From NCBI GenBank assembly GCA_041677345.1, contig JBAYQE010000007.1, positions 1-58,274 on the forward strand: DNA of 58,274 nucleotides, given 5' to 3'. The notes beneath the pieces are model-generated. The model ran no database searches. It was not told the origin of the DNA and saw only the letters and a program-made list of their open reading frames with translations. The position numbers and the translations under genes are program-made. Shown in pieces: positions 17,139 to 29,530 of this stretch (positions are counted from its first letter, which is position 1; each line of letters begins with the position of its first letter). The DNA is from JALOAT01 sp041677345 (lineage in GTDB: Bacteria > Pseudomonadota > Gammaproteobacteria > Thiohalomonadales > Thiohalomonadaceae).

Positions 17139-18668
17139 ATGTGGCAGTACCGGGAATGGCCTGAAGACCACGCGCTCGCATCACGCGAGCACCTGAAGTT
17201 CGTGTTTCTTATCCCCCTGGGGCTGGTCATCGCCACCATTACCGCACTGCTGGTGGGCGAGGCCTACTCCGGGCAGCGCGAGGAGATCGAGCGTGCTGTC
17301 AGCGTGACGGACGCCTCCATGCGGGAATCCTTCGGCCAGGCGGTAGAGCGCGGCCTGGACACACTGGGCGCCGCCATGGCGGTGCTGCGCGCGAACCAGG
17401 ACTTGCGAACTGCCCTCGCCCGGCGTGATCGGGACCGGCTGCTGCATCACGCCGAAGCCCTCATGCAGGCACTGCGCGCCCATGGCATCACTCACTGGTA
17501 TTTCACAGATGCGCAACGCAACGTCGTGCTGCGCGTACACACGCCGCAGCTGCTCGGCGACAGGATCGGGCGCTACACCATGCAACAGGCCGCGCGCACC
17601 GGCGAGGCCGCTGCCGGCCTGGAGCTCGGTAAACGCGGCAGCTTCACGCTGCGCTGGGTCGAGCCCTGGTATGACACCGCGGGTGTGTTGATCGGCTATG
17701 TGGAACTGGGCTCGGGGATCGAGTCGGTGCTGCGGGGCATGGAGCACCTGCTGGGCGTGCACCTCTATCTGCTCACCCGCACGCAGTACCTGACGGCGGT
17801 CGAGTCGCGAAACGGCTGGACGGAGTTTCCAGCGTTCGTCATCGCCCGCGGCGCTATGCTCCCTGCGGCATTGGCCGCGCAACTGCGCGCCGACTTTCCC
17901 CGTGACGGCCAGGTCTTTTCCTTTCACGATGCCGCACGCACCGCGCGTGCAGTGATGATGCACATCCCGGATGCAGCGGGCCGCCCGGTCGCCGGCATAT
18001 TGGCCGTGCTCGACGTGACCGCCATGGAACAGGCCAGCCGGCGGATCCTGCTGCAGGGCGGCATCATCGGTACACTGGCCGGTGGTCTGCTGCTGGCGCT
18101 GTTCTCTGTTCTGCTCAGCGGCATCGAGCGACGCCTGCGGGGGCATGCGGCACGCCTGCGTGAATTGGCGACCCGCGACGAACTCACCGGTCTGTTCAAC
18201 CGGCGCAGCTTCTATGCCCGTCTCCACACCGAGATGCGCCGGGCAGCGCGCTACGGCCATCACCTTTCACTGCTGCTCATCGATATCGACTATTTCAAGG
18301 CGGTCAACGACAACTACGGTCACAGGACAGGCGACGAGGTACTCAAGGCGGTCGCACACCGCATCCAGGCCTCCATCCGTACCGTGGATACCGCATTCCG
18401 CTATGGCGGCGAAGAACTGCTGGTACTGCTGCCCGAGACCCCGCTGCCGGAGGCACTCGAAATTGCGGAGCGCATCCGCACGGATATCGCCACACGTCCC
18501 TTTGCCTCGGTGACAGGTGAATCCCTGTGGCTGTCGGTGAGCATCGGCGGTGCAAGCTATCCGGAGCGTGGCGGCGTGGACGCCCTGGTCGGTGCGGCCG
18601 ACCGTGCCATGTACGCTGCCAAGGCTGCCGGGCGCAATCAGGTTTGCCGTGATTTGCCGTCTCCGTGA
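17139..18668 (+). CDS. Cache-domain GGDEF diguanylate cyclase, membrane-bound
   Basis: A 509-residue cyclase. A transmembrane helix at about residues 20-41 and a second at 313-335 bracket a periplasmic double-Cache-like sensor, containing a WYFTDAQRNVVLRVH strand and WVEPWYDTAGVLIGYVELG. The GGDEF domain (about 355-505) has GGEEL at the active site and RTVD as the RxxD I-site five residues before, so it should be active and product-inhibited. Double-Cache domains usually bind small periplasmic ligands. It is transcribed away from the SGNH gene. ATG 17139 starts the predicted membrane topology. Confidence 0.94.
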   Translation: MWQYREWPEDHALASREHLKFVFLIPLGLVIATITALLVGEAYSGQREEIERAVSVTDASMRESFGQAVERGLDTLGAAMAVLRANQDLRTALARRDRDRLLHHAEALMQALRAHGITHWYFTDAQRNVVLRVHTPQLLGDRIGRYTMQQAARTGEAAAGLELGKRGSFTLRWVEPWYDTAGVLIGYVELGSGIESVLRGMEHLLGVHLYLLTRTQYLTAVESRNGWTEFPAFVIARGAMLPAALAAQLRADFPRDGQVFSFHDAARTARAVMMHIPDAAGRPVAGILAVLDVTAMEQASRRILLQGGIIGTLAGGLLLALFSVLLSGIERRLRGHAARLRELATRDELTGLFNRRSFYARLHTEMRRAARYGHHLSLLLIDIDYFKAVNDNYGHRTGDEVLKAVAHRIQASIRTVDTAFRYGGEELLVLLPETPLPEALEIAERIRTDIATRPFASVTGESLWLSVSIGGASYPERGGVDALVGAADRAMYAAKAAGRNQVCRDLPSP

Positions 18669-18861
18669 ATCACCTCAACCGTCCCTCAACAGGGTGCGCC
18701 ATTGCTGACCACACAAGGATTCTTCGCCTGCGCTACGCGAAAGCCCAGCCCCCTGCCGCGCAACCCTGGCGGTGATTTCATCAACTCCCTGCATATCAGG
18801 AACGCCTCTTCGTGCGTAGCCTTCCCATGAAAGGTTCGCATTCATGCACAGGAGGAACCGT

Positions 18862-19344
18862 ATGAAGCTGAGAGGATGGATGACCATGCTGGCGGTCACG
18901 GGTGCCATGGCTTCCGCGCCGTTGCTTGCCCAGGACATACAGCGCATGGAAGACCCGAGCATCGGCTCCGGGATTTCCCAGGACAAGCCGTGGGCGGACC
19001 AGCAGGCGAGCCTCGACTCGGTGAAGCAGTTGCAGGAAAGCCTCAGTGAGCGAGGCTATGATGTCGGCCCGGTGGATGGCCTGGTCGGCCCACGGACCCA
19101 GGCCGCCCTGCGTCAGTTCCAGCAGGATGAAGGTCTCGATGCATCCGGCGAGATCGACGCCCAGACGCTTACTGCGCTGGACATCGACAGTTCAGAGTTC
19201 GCCGCCTTCGGCATCGAGGAGGAATCGACCAGCGAACCGTCGGTGAGCCCGGAAAGCTCGTCCGTTCCGGAGGAGTCCGGCTCCATGGACAGCGGTTCCA
19301 TGCGTGAGGGTGGCACCACGTCGCCCGAATCCGGTATGCGCTGA
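18862..19344 (+). CDS. exported peptidoglycan-binding (PG_binding_1) protein
   Basis: A 160-residue secreted protein. The signal peptide (MTMLAVTGAMASAPLLAQ) precedes an acidic linker and one PG_binding_1 domain at about residues 50-105 (VKQLQESLSERGYDVGPVDGLVGPRTQAALRQFQ). The C-terminal third is low-complexity Ser/Glu/Pro (residues 115-155) and probably disordered. There is no catalytic domain, so it may only anchor to the cell wall. The ATG follows AGGAGGAACCGT, a very strong site. Confidence 0.88.
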   Translation: MKLRGWMTMLAVTGAMASAPLLAQDIQRMEDPSIGSGISQDKPWADQQASLDSVKQLQESLSERGYDVGPVDGLVGPRTQAALRQFQQDEGLDASGEIDAQTLTALDIDSSEFAAFGIEEESTSEPSVSPESSSVPEESGSMDSGSMREGGTTSPESGMR

Positions 19345-19358
19345 TCGCCGTGGGCAAA

Positions 19359-19389
19359 GCGGCCTCCACCGCCGTGCGGCGGAGGCCGC
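19359..19389. terminator. bidirectional terminator-like hairpin
   Basis: A GC-rich stem, GCGGCCTCC pairing with GGAGGCCGC and extended inside by GCC/GGC, sits between the stop codons of two convergent genes. No T-run follows on either strand. Its position between convergent genes supports a terminator role. Confidence 0.6.
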
Positions 19390-19393
19390 GTCG

Positions 19394-20155
19394 TCATTCG
19401 CTGGGCATGAGCTCCTTCATCATGCGCTCCATCTCGCGCCGCTGCTCGGGCGTCATGCCCTCCTGGAGCTGGCGCATCCGCTCCTCCATTTCACGCATGT
19501 TCTCCTGCATGAGCGCACCCATGTCCACGCGCGCGTAACCGGCGGGAGGGGTGAAGCCGTCCGCGGGCAACTTCGCGTCCGTGGTGATGCGGGTGATCTC
19601 ATCCACCACCTCGCCCTCCTCCACTACACGCATCGGCAGGCCCGCTTCGAGCATATGCCGGTCCAGGGAAAGCTCGGCATAGTCGCAGGGCTCGAGCGTG
19701 ACGGGCGGTGTCAGGTCGTACTGGGCGTAGGCCTTGCCATAGGCCTCCAGCTTCGCGTCCTGATAGGCCTTGCGCGACATGAAAAGGTCCTGGCATACCT
19801 GACCCTCGACCATGAGCTGGTAGTGCTGGGTATCGTAGCCCGCGATGCGCGGACCACTGCCCTTTTTCACCAGCTTGGTGGCGGGGTGCGGCCGCTTGTC
19901 CTTGCCGGCGCGTTGCAACTGCGCGCTCATGTCCACCACCTGTTTTTCCTCGTGGTTTACCAGCAGCATGGTCCCCTTGCCGAGGTCCATGAGCACGTAA
20001 CCCTGCTCGTCGTCGGTCTCGGCGCGGGCGCGCACCCCCTCCACCCAAAGACGGCTCACCTCACCCTCGTCATTCCTGGATTCGATGAGGGTGGCGGCCG
20101 AAGCGCCCAGAGGCACGAGGACGGCCGCGATCAAAGCGGGTATGGCAAGGCGCAT
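19394..20155 (-). CDS. exported DUF4412-type protein
   Basis: A 253-residue secreted protein with a clear signal peptide (MRLAIPALIAAVLVPLGASA). The body (SRLWVEGVRARAE, GYVLMDLGKGTMLLVNHEEKQVVDM) matches the DUF4412 pattern, a periplasmic beta-rich domain of unknown function. The last 60 residues are a charged, Met- and Glu-rich helix (MREMEERMRQLQEGMTPE) probably forming a coiled coil. It is convergent with the peptidoglycan-binding gene and separated by the 19359 hairpin. Confidence 0.75.
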   Translation of the reverse strand: MRLAIPALIAAVLVPLGASAATLIESRNDEGEVSRLWVEGVRARAETDDEQGYVLMDLGKGTMLLVNHEEKQVVDMSAQLQRAGKDKRPHPATKLVKKGSGPRIAGYDTQHYQLMVEGQVCQDLFMSRKAYQDAKLEAYGKAYAQYDLTPPVTLEPCDYAELSLDRHMLEAGLPMRVVEEGEVVDEITRITTDAKLPADGFTPPAGYARVDMGALMQENMREMEERMRQLQEGMTPEQRREMERMMKELMPSE

Positions 20156-20265
20156 GGCTGCTTCCTGTAGTGAAGGTGGACCCCAAGCATAATCGCGACG
20201 GGCCCGCACCCGCCAGGGCGCGCAGGTTTAGCCTGCTGCGTTCGGCGGGAACAGACAAGCGCCGC

Positions 20266-21348
20266 TCAATGCCCCGCCGCACCGGCCTGGACCTGAGGCC
20301 CGGCAGCATCGCCTTGGCCTCCCTGCGCATGCGCCTCATGGTGATGCGTATGCCCGTGGTGGTCATGCCCGTCGTGGCCATGCTGCGCAGCTTGTTCAAG
20401 CACGTGCAGGCGCTGGCTTTCATCCTCGATGTAACCCAGCAGCAAGCCGATCTCGCGGGGGGTCAGGCGCAGGTTGGGCATGGGGAGGTTGTCGTAACGG
20501 GCGAGCAAGGACAGCGCGATGGGGTCCTGCTCCGCCAGCATCTTGTCTGGCTCGGCCAACCAGCGCACCAGCCAGTCGTGGGCGCGCGTTTTCGTGACGT
20601 CGCGCAGGTCGGGGCCTACACGGCGTGCACCCACTTCCATGATGTCGCCCTGGCCGATGGTGTGACAGGACGAGCAGCGGGTACGGAACAGCATTTCGCC
20701 GTCGGAGATCCTGCGCAGGTCCGGTGCCTCCGCGTAGTTGCCGCCGGTGGCGGCGGTCATCTTCCAGTTGTGCAGCCAGCCGCCCAGTTGCGAGGCCAGC
20801 ACGTGGGCGTTCTCGTAGGGCGTGCGCTTCACCCATCGGCCCATGGCCTGGTTGCCCAGCACCAGATTGAAGTTGTGCTCGGTGAGATCGCTCTCGTCCT
20901 CGCGGTAAACGCCGAGCTTGCGCCGGATCTGCACAATGTCCCGTTCGGCACCGGTGAGGAAGGTCCAACCCGCACCGATGCCCCATTTCTGCCGATATTC
21001 ATCCAGTACCTGCGGCGTATCGCGCTCGGGGTCGATGGTGATGGAGTAGAAGTGCACGTCCTTGCCTGCGCGATCGGCGAGCAGCCGGTACACCTCCAGC
21101 ATGCGCGCGGTCTCCAGCGAGCACACGTCGGGGCAGTGGGTGTACATGAAGTTGATGGCGACCACCTTGTCCTTGACGAGGTCATCGAAGAAACGCAGCT
21201 TGCGGCCGTCGTGGGCGGTGAGTTCGACATTGGGGAAATAGCCGGCACCCCATACCGTACCCGCGCCTTGTGGCGCGGCATGCGCGGTGCCGGCGACCAG
21301 AAACGTCGCGATGAGGCCCAGGGCCAACCATTGCCTTTGCCTGTTCAT
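20266..21348 (-). CDS. SCO1/SenC - cytochrome c fusion with His-rich tail
   Basis: A 360-residue secreted redox protein with three parts. After a signal peptide (residues 1-24) comes a SCO1/SenC thioredoxin-fold domain with the copper-binding C72-xxx-C76 (HCPDVC) and conserved H158 (LTEHNF). Next is a class I cytochrome c domain with heme motif C225-SS-C-H229. A His-rich tail at about residues 323-340 (HGHDGHDHHGHTHHH) could bind Cu or Ni. SCO proteins deliver copper to copper-enzyme centres. The gene follows the multicopper oxidase by about 60 bases, on the same strand, so this is probably its copper-delivery and electron-transfer partner. ATG 21348 begins the signal peptide. Confidence 0.88.
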   Translation of the reverse strand: MNRQRQWLALGLIATFLVAGTAHAAPQGAGTVWGAGYFPNVELTAHDGRKLRFFDDLVKDKVVAINFMYTHCPDVCSLETARMLEVYRLLADRAGKDVHFYSITIDPERDTPQVLDEYRQKWGIGAGWTFLTGAERDIVQIRRKLGVYREDESDLTEHNFNLVLGNQAMGRWVKRTPYENAHVLASQLGGWLHNWKMTAATGGNYAEAPDLRRISDGEMLFRTRCSSCHTIGQGDIMEVGARRVGPDLRDVTKTRAHDWLVRWLAEPDKMLAEQDPIALSLLARYDNLPMPNLRLTPREIGLLLGYIEDESQRLHVLEQAAQHGHDGHDHHGHTHHHEAHAQGGQGDAAGPQVQAGAAGH

Positions 21349-21410
21349 GATGTCCTCGCGTCCTGCATGGCTGAAGGGGGCGGCCGCTGCGCGGTCCGCC
21401 CCCGCGGGTG

Positions 21411-25328
<3,918 letters not shown>

Positions 25329-25454
25329 GTGACTCTCCTCATCTCCCGTTTTTCGTCCTGCGCGGGAATGCACGTGGCAAAGGAGCGATGGTGTCTCCCG
25401 CACTGTCTTTGCGCTGGGTGCTCCCCTCCGGGAGCCACCCAGCGCTCATGCCTC

Positions 25455-27149
25455 TCAGGGCTCGGGGACGAAGAGGGTTACCGGCAGGGTGGCCGTTCCG
25501 CCTGCGGAGGAGCGTACCGTGACCTCCGCCGGGGGCACCGCACCGATGCGCATGCTCAGCCTCGCCCGCGCAGGGTCGGTGGGTGACGGGAACGGCTCCA
25601 GTACATCGACGCCCGTGGCGCTACCCGGTACGTCCATGGCGACCAGGGTGGGCGGTTCTTCCTTGTTGCTCGAGGTCGCCACGACGATCAGTCGCTGCGT
25701 GTTGGGGTTATAGGTCGCACGGAGGATCTCGACCGTATCCACCACCACTTCGATGTCCTCCGGATCGCCCACCGTCACAGGCGAGATGGCCAGGCCGCCC
25801 GCGGACGAACGGATGGTGACCTCGGGCGGGGGCACCGGGCCGATGACAATGCTCAGCTCGGCCCTTGCCGGGTCGTTGGGCGCTGCGAAGATCGCGAGTT
25901 CATCGATGCCCGTGGCGCTGTTCGGCAAGCCGATTGCCGCAAGCGTGGGCGGCGTGGTCTTGTCACTGGACGTGGCTACGAGGGCGAGGCGCTCCGTAGC
26001 CGGGTCATAGCTCGCCTGGATGATATCCACGCTGTCCACCACTTGCCGGGTCTTGATGGTGGGAGGCGTGTCGGCCTCGTTGGTCACCTCCACCGACCCC
26101 GGGATCACCACATCGCCCGCCGGGTCCGGTGCGATGAGCATCTGGCCCCAGTACAGTCCGTCTGCGGTCGGCCCGGCCATGGGCACGGGCACGATCAGCC
26201 CTTCGGCGCTGAACGAGAGCACCGGCTCGGGATTGTTGATACCCGCCGTGGCCTTGGCGAACACGTCCACCTGGCCCACGTTCGCCGTGCGCATGTAGGT
26301 GCTGCGCAGGATGGACAGGGGGCTGGGGATGGGACCATCGTGCAGCTTGCCGGTGAGGGTAAACAGGTCGGTCTCGATGCAGGGGTTGCCCTGGCCATCG
26401 ATTCCGCCGATGGCGTCCACGCAGATGCGGAAGAAATTGGTGCCGAAGGGGCTGCCGTCCACGCGCGTCGGCGTGCCGTCGGTGAGGAAGGTGTCGCCCT
26501 CGATCACCACCGGCGGCACCAGGTTGCCGTCGGCATCCACCGGCTTGAGGAATGGGCCGATGGCACTGCCCAGGGCGCCGGTGAAATCACCCGGTGCGCC
26601 GATGCCGATGTCCGCGGTGAAGTTGATGGCCCTGTCGTCCACCGGGACATTCGGGAAGAACTGGCTGCCGTACGGATAGGTGACGGTGTAATTGCCCGCC
26701 ACCGGCGTGTCGATGCGGATGCGGATGCGGCCGAAGGAGATCTGATCCCCGTCGCGCACCTCTTCCAAGCTGAAGGCCGCCTCCAGTGCCTGCACCAGCC
26801 GCGCGTCGCCGCCGCCGGGCATGGCAATTTCGGTCTCCGCCGTGAACCAGAAGAACTCGTCTAGGAAGTTGTCGGGGAAGGTGTAGGGCGGCAGCGGCGC
26901 GCCGGCGTCCGCGGCGGCGCCGCAGGCATCCATCTGCGCCAGGGATTCGGGGATGCACAGGTCCAGCACCACCCCGTTGGTGTCCTGATAGTACGCCGGG
27001 AATCCGTGGGCGGGATCGATCGGACCGACCGTCGCGAGTTCCGCCCTGGCGCCGGCTGCCGATAGCGCCATCCCCGCGAGCGCCACGGCCGACAGCCGTT
27101 GCCATGGCCTACCCGTGCCGAATGTTTTTGTGCGCGTCCTTGCGCTCAT
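25455..27149 (-). CDS. exported protein with two tandem C-terminal repeats, in the multicopper oxidase cluster
   Basis: A 564-residue secreted protein. A signal peptide (about residues 18-36, ALAGMALSAAGARA) is followed by an N-terminal domain of about 330 residues with beta-rich words (QDTNGVVLDLCIPESLAQ, PYTFPDNFLDEFFWF) that I cannot name. The C-terminal 200 residues are two tandem repeats with equivalent segments: VDSVDIIQASYDPATERLALVATSS and VDTVEILRATYNPNTQRLIVVATSS. The pattern echoes the repeats in the oxidase next door, suggesting both proteins share a surface attachment or assembly mode. It starts at ATG 27149 after AAGGAGACTAGGCT. It could be a matrix or accessory subunit. Confidence 0.75.
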   Translation of the reverse strand: MSARTRTKTFGTGRPWQRLSAVALAGMALSAAGARAELATVGPIDPAHGFPAYYQDTNGVVLDLCIPESLAQMDACGAAADAGAPLPPYTFPDNFLDEFFWFTAETEIAMPGGGDARLVQALEAAFSLEEVRDGDQISFGRIRIRIDTPVAGNYTVTYPYGSQFFPNVPVDDRAINFTADIGIGAPGDFTGALGSAIGPFLKPVDADGNLVPPVVIEGDTFLTDGTPTRVDGSPFGTNFFRICVDAIGGIDGQGNPCIETDLFTLTGKLHDGPIPSPLSILRSTYMRTANVGQVDVFAKATAGINNPEPVLSFSAEGLIVPVPMAGPTADGLYWGQMLIAPDPAGDVVIPGSVEVTNEADTPPTIKTRQVVDSVDIIQASYDPATERLALVATSSDKTTPPTLAAIGLPNSATGIDELAIFAAPNDPARAELSIVIGPVPPPEVTIRSSAGGLAISPVTVGDPEDIEVVVDTVEILRATYNPNTQRLIVVATSSNKEEPPTLVAMDVPGSATGVDVLEPFPSPTDPARARLSMRIGAVPPAEVTVRSSAGGTATLPVTLFVPEP

Positions 27150-27714
27150 AGCCTAGTCTCCTTGGCTTGTTGTTTGATCCGGTCTCCTGGGTGGAGCCGA
27201 TCACAACTGGGCACGTCGCTTTTTTTACAGACCGCCATCCCCGTGGGAATACCGCAGGAACACTCGCCTGGGTTTGTAAAGACTACCCACGATTCCTTGG
27301 AAATTTGACCCAGTGTGTTCTGGTATAGCCGTGCCGCTTGGCGCGATCAATAAAACGTGACGTATTTCACATTTTGGGACAAATGTCACAATTTCACGGG
27401 AGTATTCCAGGGCTTGTGCAACCTGCGTTTCGTTGTTATCCAGCAGTTGCATCAATGGCACGAAACCCTGGAAAAACGGGAAAAAACCATCGCGAGGGGA
27501 CTGCGGCAGACGCGTGCTAAAGACGGTATAACGCCACGGCAGGACAACGCGCTACCGGCGCATCACGAGGCTGATCAAAACCTGAACAGGACGCACCCGC
27601 GTGAGGAGGTACGCGGCACTGCGCGCATGCGGCGGGCCTGACCGATCGGTCCAGCGCGGAATCGGAAAAACGCTACGGTTTCACAGGATGGCGACAGATA
27701 CGCCGCGCGGACCT
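27150..27714. other. long intergenic region upstream of the multicopper oxidase cluster
   Basis: About 565 bases without a convincing gene on either strand. The region is less GC-rich than its surroundings between 27330 and 27500. Near 27361-27404 it holds a run of short related words (TTTCACATTTTGG, GACAAATGTCACAATTTCAC) that could be a protein-binding site for the oxidase-cluster promoter. I see no clear -35/-10 pair. Reading frames here lack ribosome sites and family matches. Confidence 0.4.
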
Positions 27715-27740
27715 GGACGGCGGCGGCTTCGCCGCCGTCC
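27715..27740. terminator. hairpin after the SPOR lipoprotein gene
   Basis: A perfect 11-base inverted repeat (GGACGGCGGCG / CGCCGCCGTCC, four-base loop) lies just past the stop of the gene at 27749 on the minus strand. No T-tract follows. Position and stability suggest transcription termination or mRNA 3'-end protection. Confidence 0.6.
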
Positions 27741-27748
27741 GGTCAGCA

Positions 27749-28459
27749 CTACCGTCGGACGGGGAAGCAGTCCGTGCCGCGTGCCTTCAGCGTGCGGCAG
27801 GCCTGGTTGGCCTCACGCATGCTTGCGAAGGGCCCGATCTGCACCTTGGTAAGGCCGTCCGCCGCCACGAGATGCACGTCCCTGCCCGCAACCACGTCGG
27901 CATGGTGTTCCATCAGCAGGGCCTGCAGGCGCTCGGCATTGGCCGGCGCGCTGAAGGCGCCGATCTGGGCGCGGAAATCCGGGCCGGCAGGTTCAGGCGC
28001 GGGGGCCTCCTCGGCGGGCGCGGGCAGTGCCTCGACAGGGTCGGAAATGATCACCGGATCGGGCACGGCGGCGTGCTCGGCCTCACGCTCGGCCTCTTCC
28101 CGCTCGAGCATCTGCAGGTTGGCGCGCGCTACCGCGGCCAATCGGGCCAGCTCCCTGTCCTGCTCGCTGGTCCGCTCGACCTGCGCCGACGCCAGCGCGA
28201 TGACCCGCTCGTAGAGTGGCCGCGCCATTCCCGGACGACCGGTGTTCTGGTACAGCGCACCCAGGTTGGTGAGGGCGTGCGGATTATCCGGGTTCTCCAG
28301 CAGGGCCTGATTCAACAGGTCTTCTGCCCGTTCGAGGTCCCCGGCCTGCATGGCGTAATAGCCCTGGTCGTTGAGCTCCACATCACGGCTCGGCCCGGCG
28401 GCGCACCCAGCCAGAGACAAGGTAACGAGAAAAACCGCGGTCTTGAAATATCCACCCAC
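27749..28459 (-). CDS. TPR and SPOR domain lipoprotein
   Basis: A lipoprotein of about 236 residues. The signal sequence has a lipobox (LSLAGC). Residues about 25-90 form TPR-like helices (ELNDQGYYAMQAGDLERAEDLL, NPDNPHALTNLGALYQNTG), then a Glu/Ala/Pro-rich linker and a C-terminal SPOR domain (AQIGAFSAPANAERLQALL, VQIGPFASMREANQACRTL). SPOR domains bind denuded peptidoglycan at the division septum. Starting at GTG 28459 puts the AGGAG site six bases upstream; an in-frame TTG lies six bases earlier. The preceding gap holds DnaA-box-like sites. Confidence 0.88.
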   Translation of the reverse strand: MGGYFKTAVFLVTLSLAGCAAGPSRDVELNDQGYYAMQAGDLERAEDLLNQALLENPDNPHALTNLGALYQNTGRPGMARPLYERVIALASAQVERTSEQDRELARLAAVARANLQMLEREEAEREAEHAAVPDPVIISDPVEALPAPAEEAPAPEPAGPDFRAQIGAFSAPANAERLQALLMEHHADVVAGRDVHLVAADGLTKVQIGPFASMREANQACRTLKARGTDCFPVRR

Positions 28460-28465
28460 TGCCAA

Positions 28466-29035
28466 CTCCTGGTGTTGTTATTCGACTAACGGACGATAGA
28501 GGAACGCAGGCGGCCGTGACAACCACTGACTCGACGGCGCCCTGGCGCTGGATGGGACGCGATCCGCGTGGCAGGCCGCGGCCGGAAAGGCCTGCATCAC
28601 TCGCGTGACCATCCCATGCCGTGGAGCCGGTTGGTGGGCATTCACGCACGCTTACACACACACGATCGAGCCCATGGCAAGCCCCTCCCCAAGGTTGGTG
28701 CATGTTTCCATACAGATCAGGCACATACAGATAACCCATTGAAAAAAGGAAGTTTTTTTGAATGCTCAATTCTTCGCCAATCTAACACAAACCACATGGC
28801 CACGCGGCTTTGCGCCGCTTGCTCCCAAAGCTTCCACAGAGTTATCCACAGACATTGTGGAAAACCTCCCCGCTTGTGGATGTCCCCGCCGGTCAGCCCC
28901 CACGCCGAGGGTTCTCCCCCGCCGCCCCCGCGCCAACCGAGCCGTCTCCACGGCCGGACTATCCAACAGACGAGGTTGAAGCCCGGGAGACCGCCGGTCA
29001 CAATCCAGTCCTGCTTTTTCCAAGGGGGGAACCAC
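28466..29035. other. intergenic region with DnaA-box-like sites
   Basis: 570 bases between the SPOR gene and the thioredoxin gene, with no convincing coding frame. The stretch from 28740 to 28800 is AT-rich for this genome. A cluster of DnaA-box-like words follows at 28842-28883. The thioredoxin ATG lies immediately after AAGGGGGGAACCAC. Confidence 0.4.
28842..28883. promoter_or_regulatory. cluster of DnaA-box-like sequences
   Basis: A perfect DnaA box TTATCCACA lies at 28842-28850. Close behind, in the opposite orientation, are TGTGGAAAA (28856-28864, one mismatch) and TGTGGATGT (28875-28883, two mismatches). An AT-rich stretch lies about 60 bases to the left. Three such words in 42 bases is more than I expect by chance, but the neighbouring genes are not typical of a proteobacterial replication origin. 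Confidence 0.45.
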
Positions 29036-29530
29036 ATGGGTCTACGCAAGCTCGTGGCACTGGGGCTGGTCGCGCTCGTCGCACTGCCGGCGTGGGCTGA
29101 CCCGCCCAACGGTTACCCCTTCCACACCTACGATGAAGGCCTGCAACGCGCGGCCGCGGAGCAGAAGCCGGTATTCCTCTATTTCGGCCGCTACGGTTGC
29201 GGCTGGTGCGACAAGACCAACAAGGAATCGTTCGCGGACGCCGGCGTCAAGAAGCGCTTCACGGAAAACTACGTGCTGGTGTACGTCGACGCGGAAAGCG
29301 GCGACCGCATCACCTTGCCCAACGGTGAACGCATCACCGAGATGGAACTGGGTGCGCGCATGAACGTATTCGCCACGCCCGTGTTCGCCTGGCTGGACGC
29401 CGACGGGCGCACACTGCTGAAGGTGCCCGGTTACAAAAGCGCCGAGGAATTCCTCCAGTTCGACGACTACGTGCGCGGTGGCCACTACCGCGAGCAGTCG
29501 TTGCTCCAGTACCTGCGGTCGCGCTCATGA
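29036..29530 (+). CDS. periplasmic thioredoxin-like protein (SoxW-like)
   Basis: A 164-residue secreted protein: signal peptide (KLVALGLVALVALPAWA) then a thioredoxin fold with redox motif C55-GW-C58 in a YFGRYGCGWCDKTN context and the cis-Pro loop ATPVF. The CxxC context resembles periplasmic thioredoxins of the SoxW/DsbD-alpha type that act in sulfur metabolism or cytochrome maturation. Transcription is plus, and the stop overlaps the next gene by four bases (ATGA), so the two are coexpressed. The substrate is not evident. Confidence 0.85.
   Translation: MGLRKLVALGLVALVALPAWADPPNGYPFHTYDEGLQRAAAEQKPVFLYFGRYGCGWCDKTNKESFADAGVKKRFTENYVLVYVDAESGDRITLPNGERITEMELGARMNVFATPVFAWLDADGRTLLKVPGYKSAEEFLQFDDYVRGGHYREQSLLQYLRSRS

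Noticed and set aside
27225..27641. Short frames in the spacer upstream of the oxidase cluster
   Set aside because: They have no ribosome binding site, no family resemblance and rare-looking composition, so they are probably noise.
28842..28850. The perfect DnaA box as evidence of the chromosome origin
   Set aside because: One 9-base match is not enough; a skew analysis and the usual oriC neighbours are missing, so I report it only as a candidate cluster.
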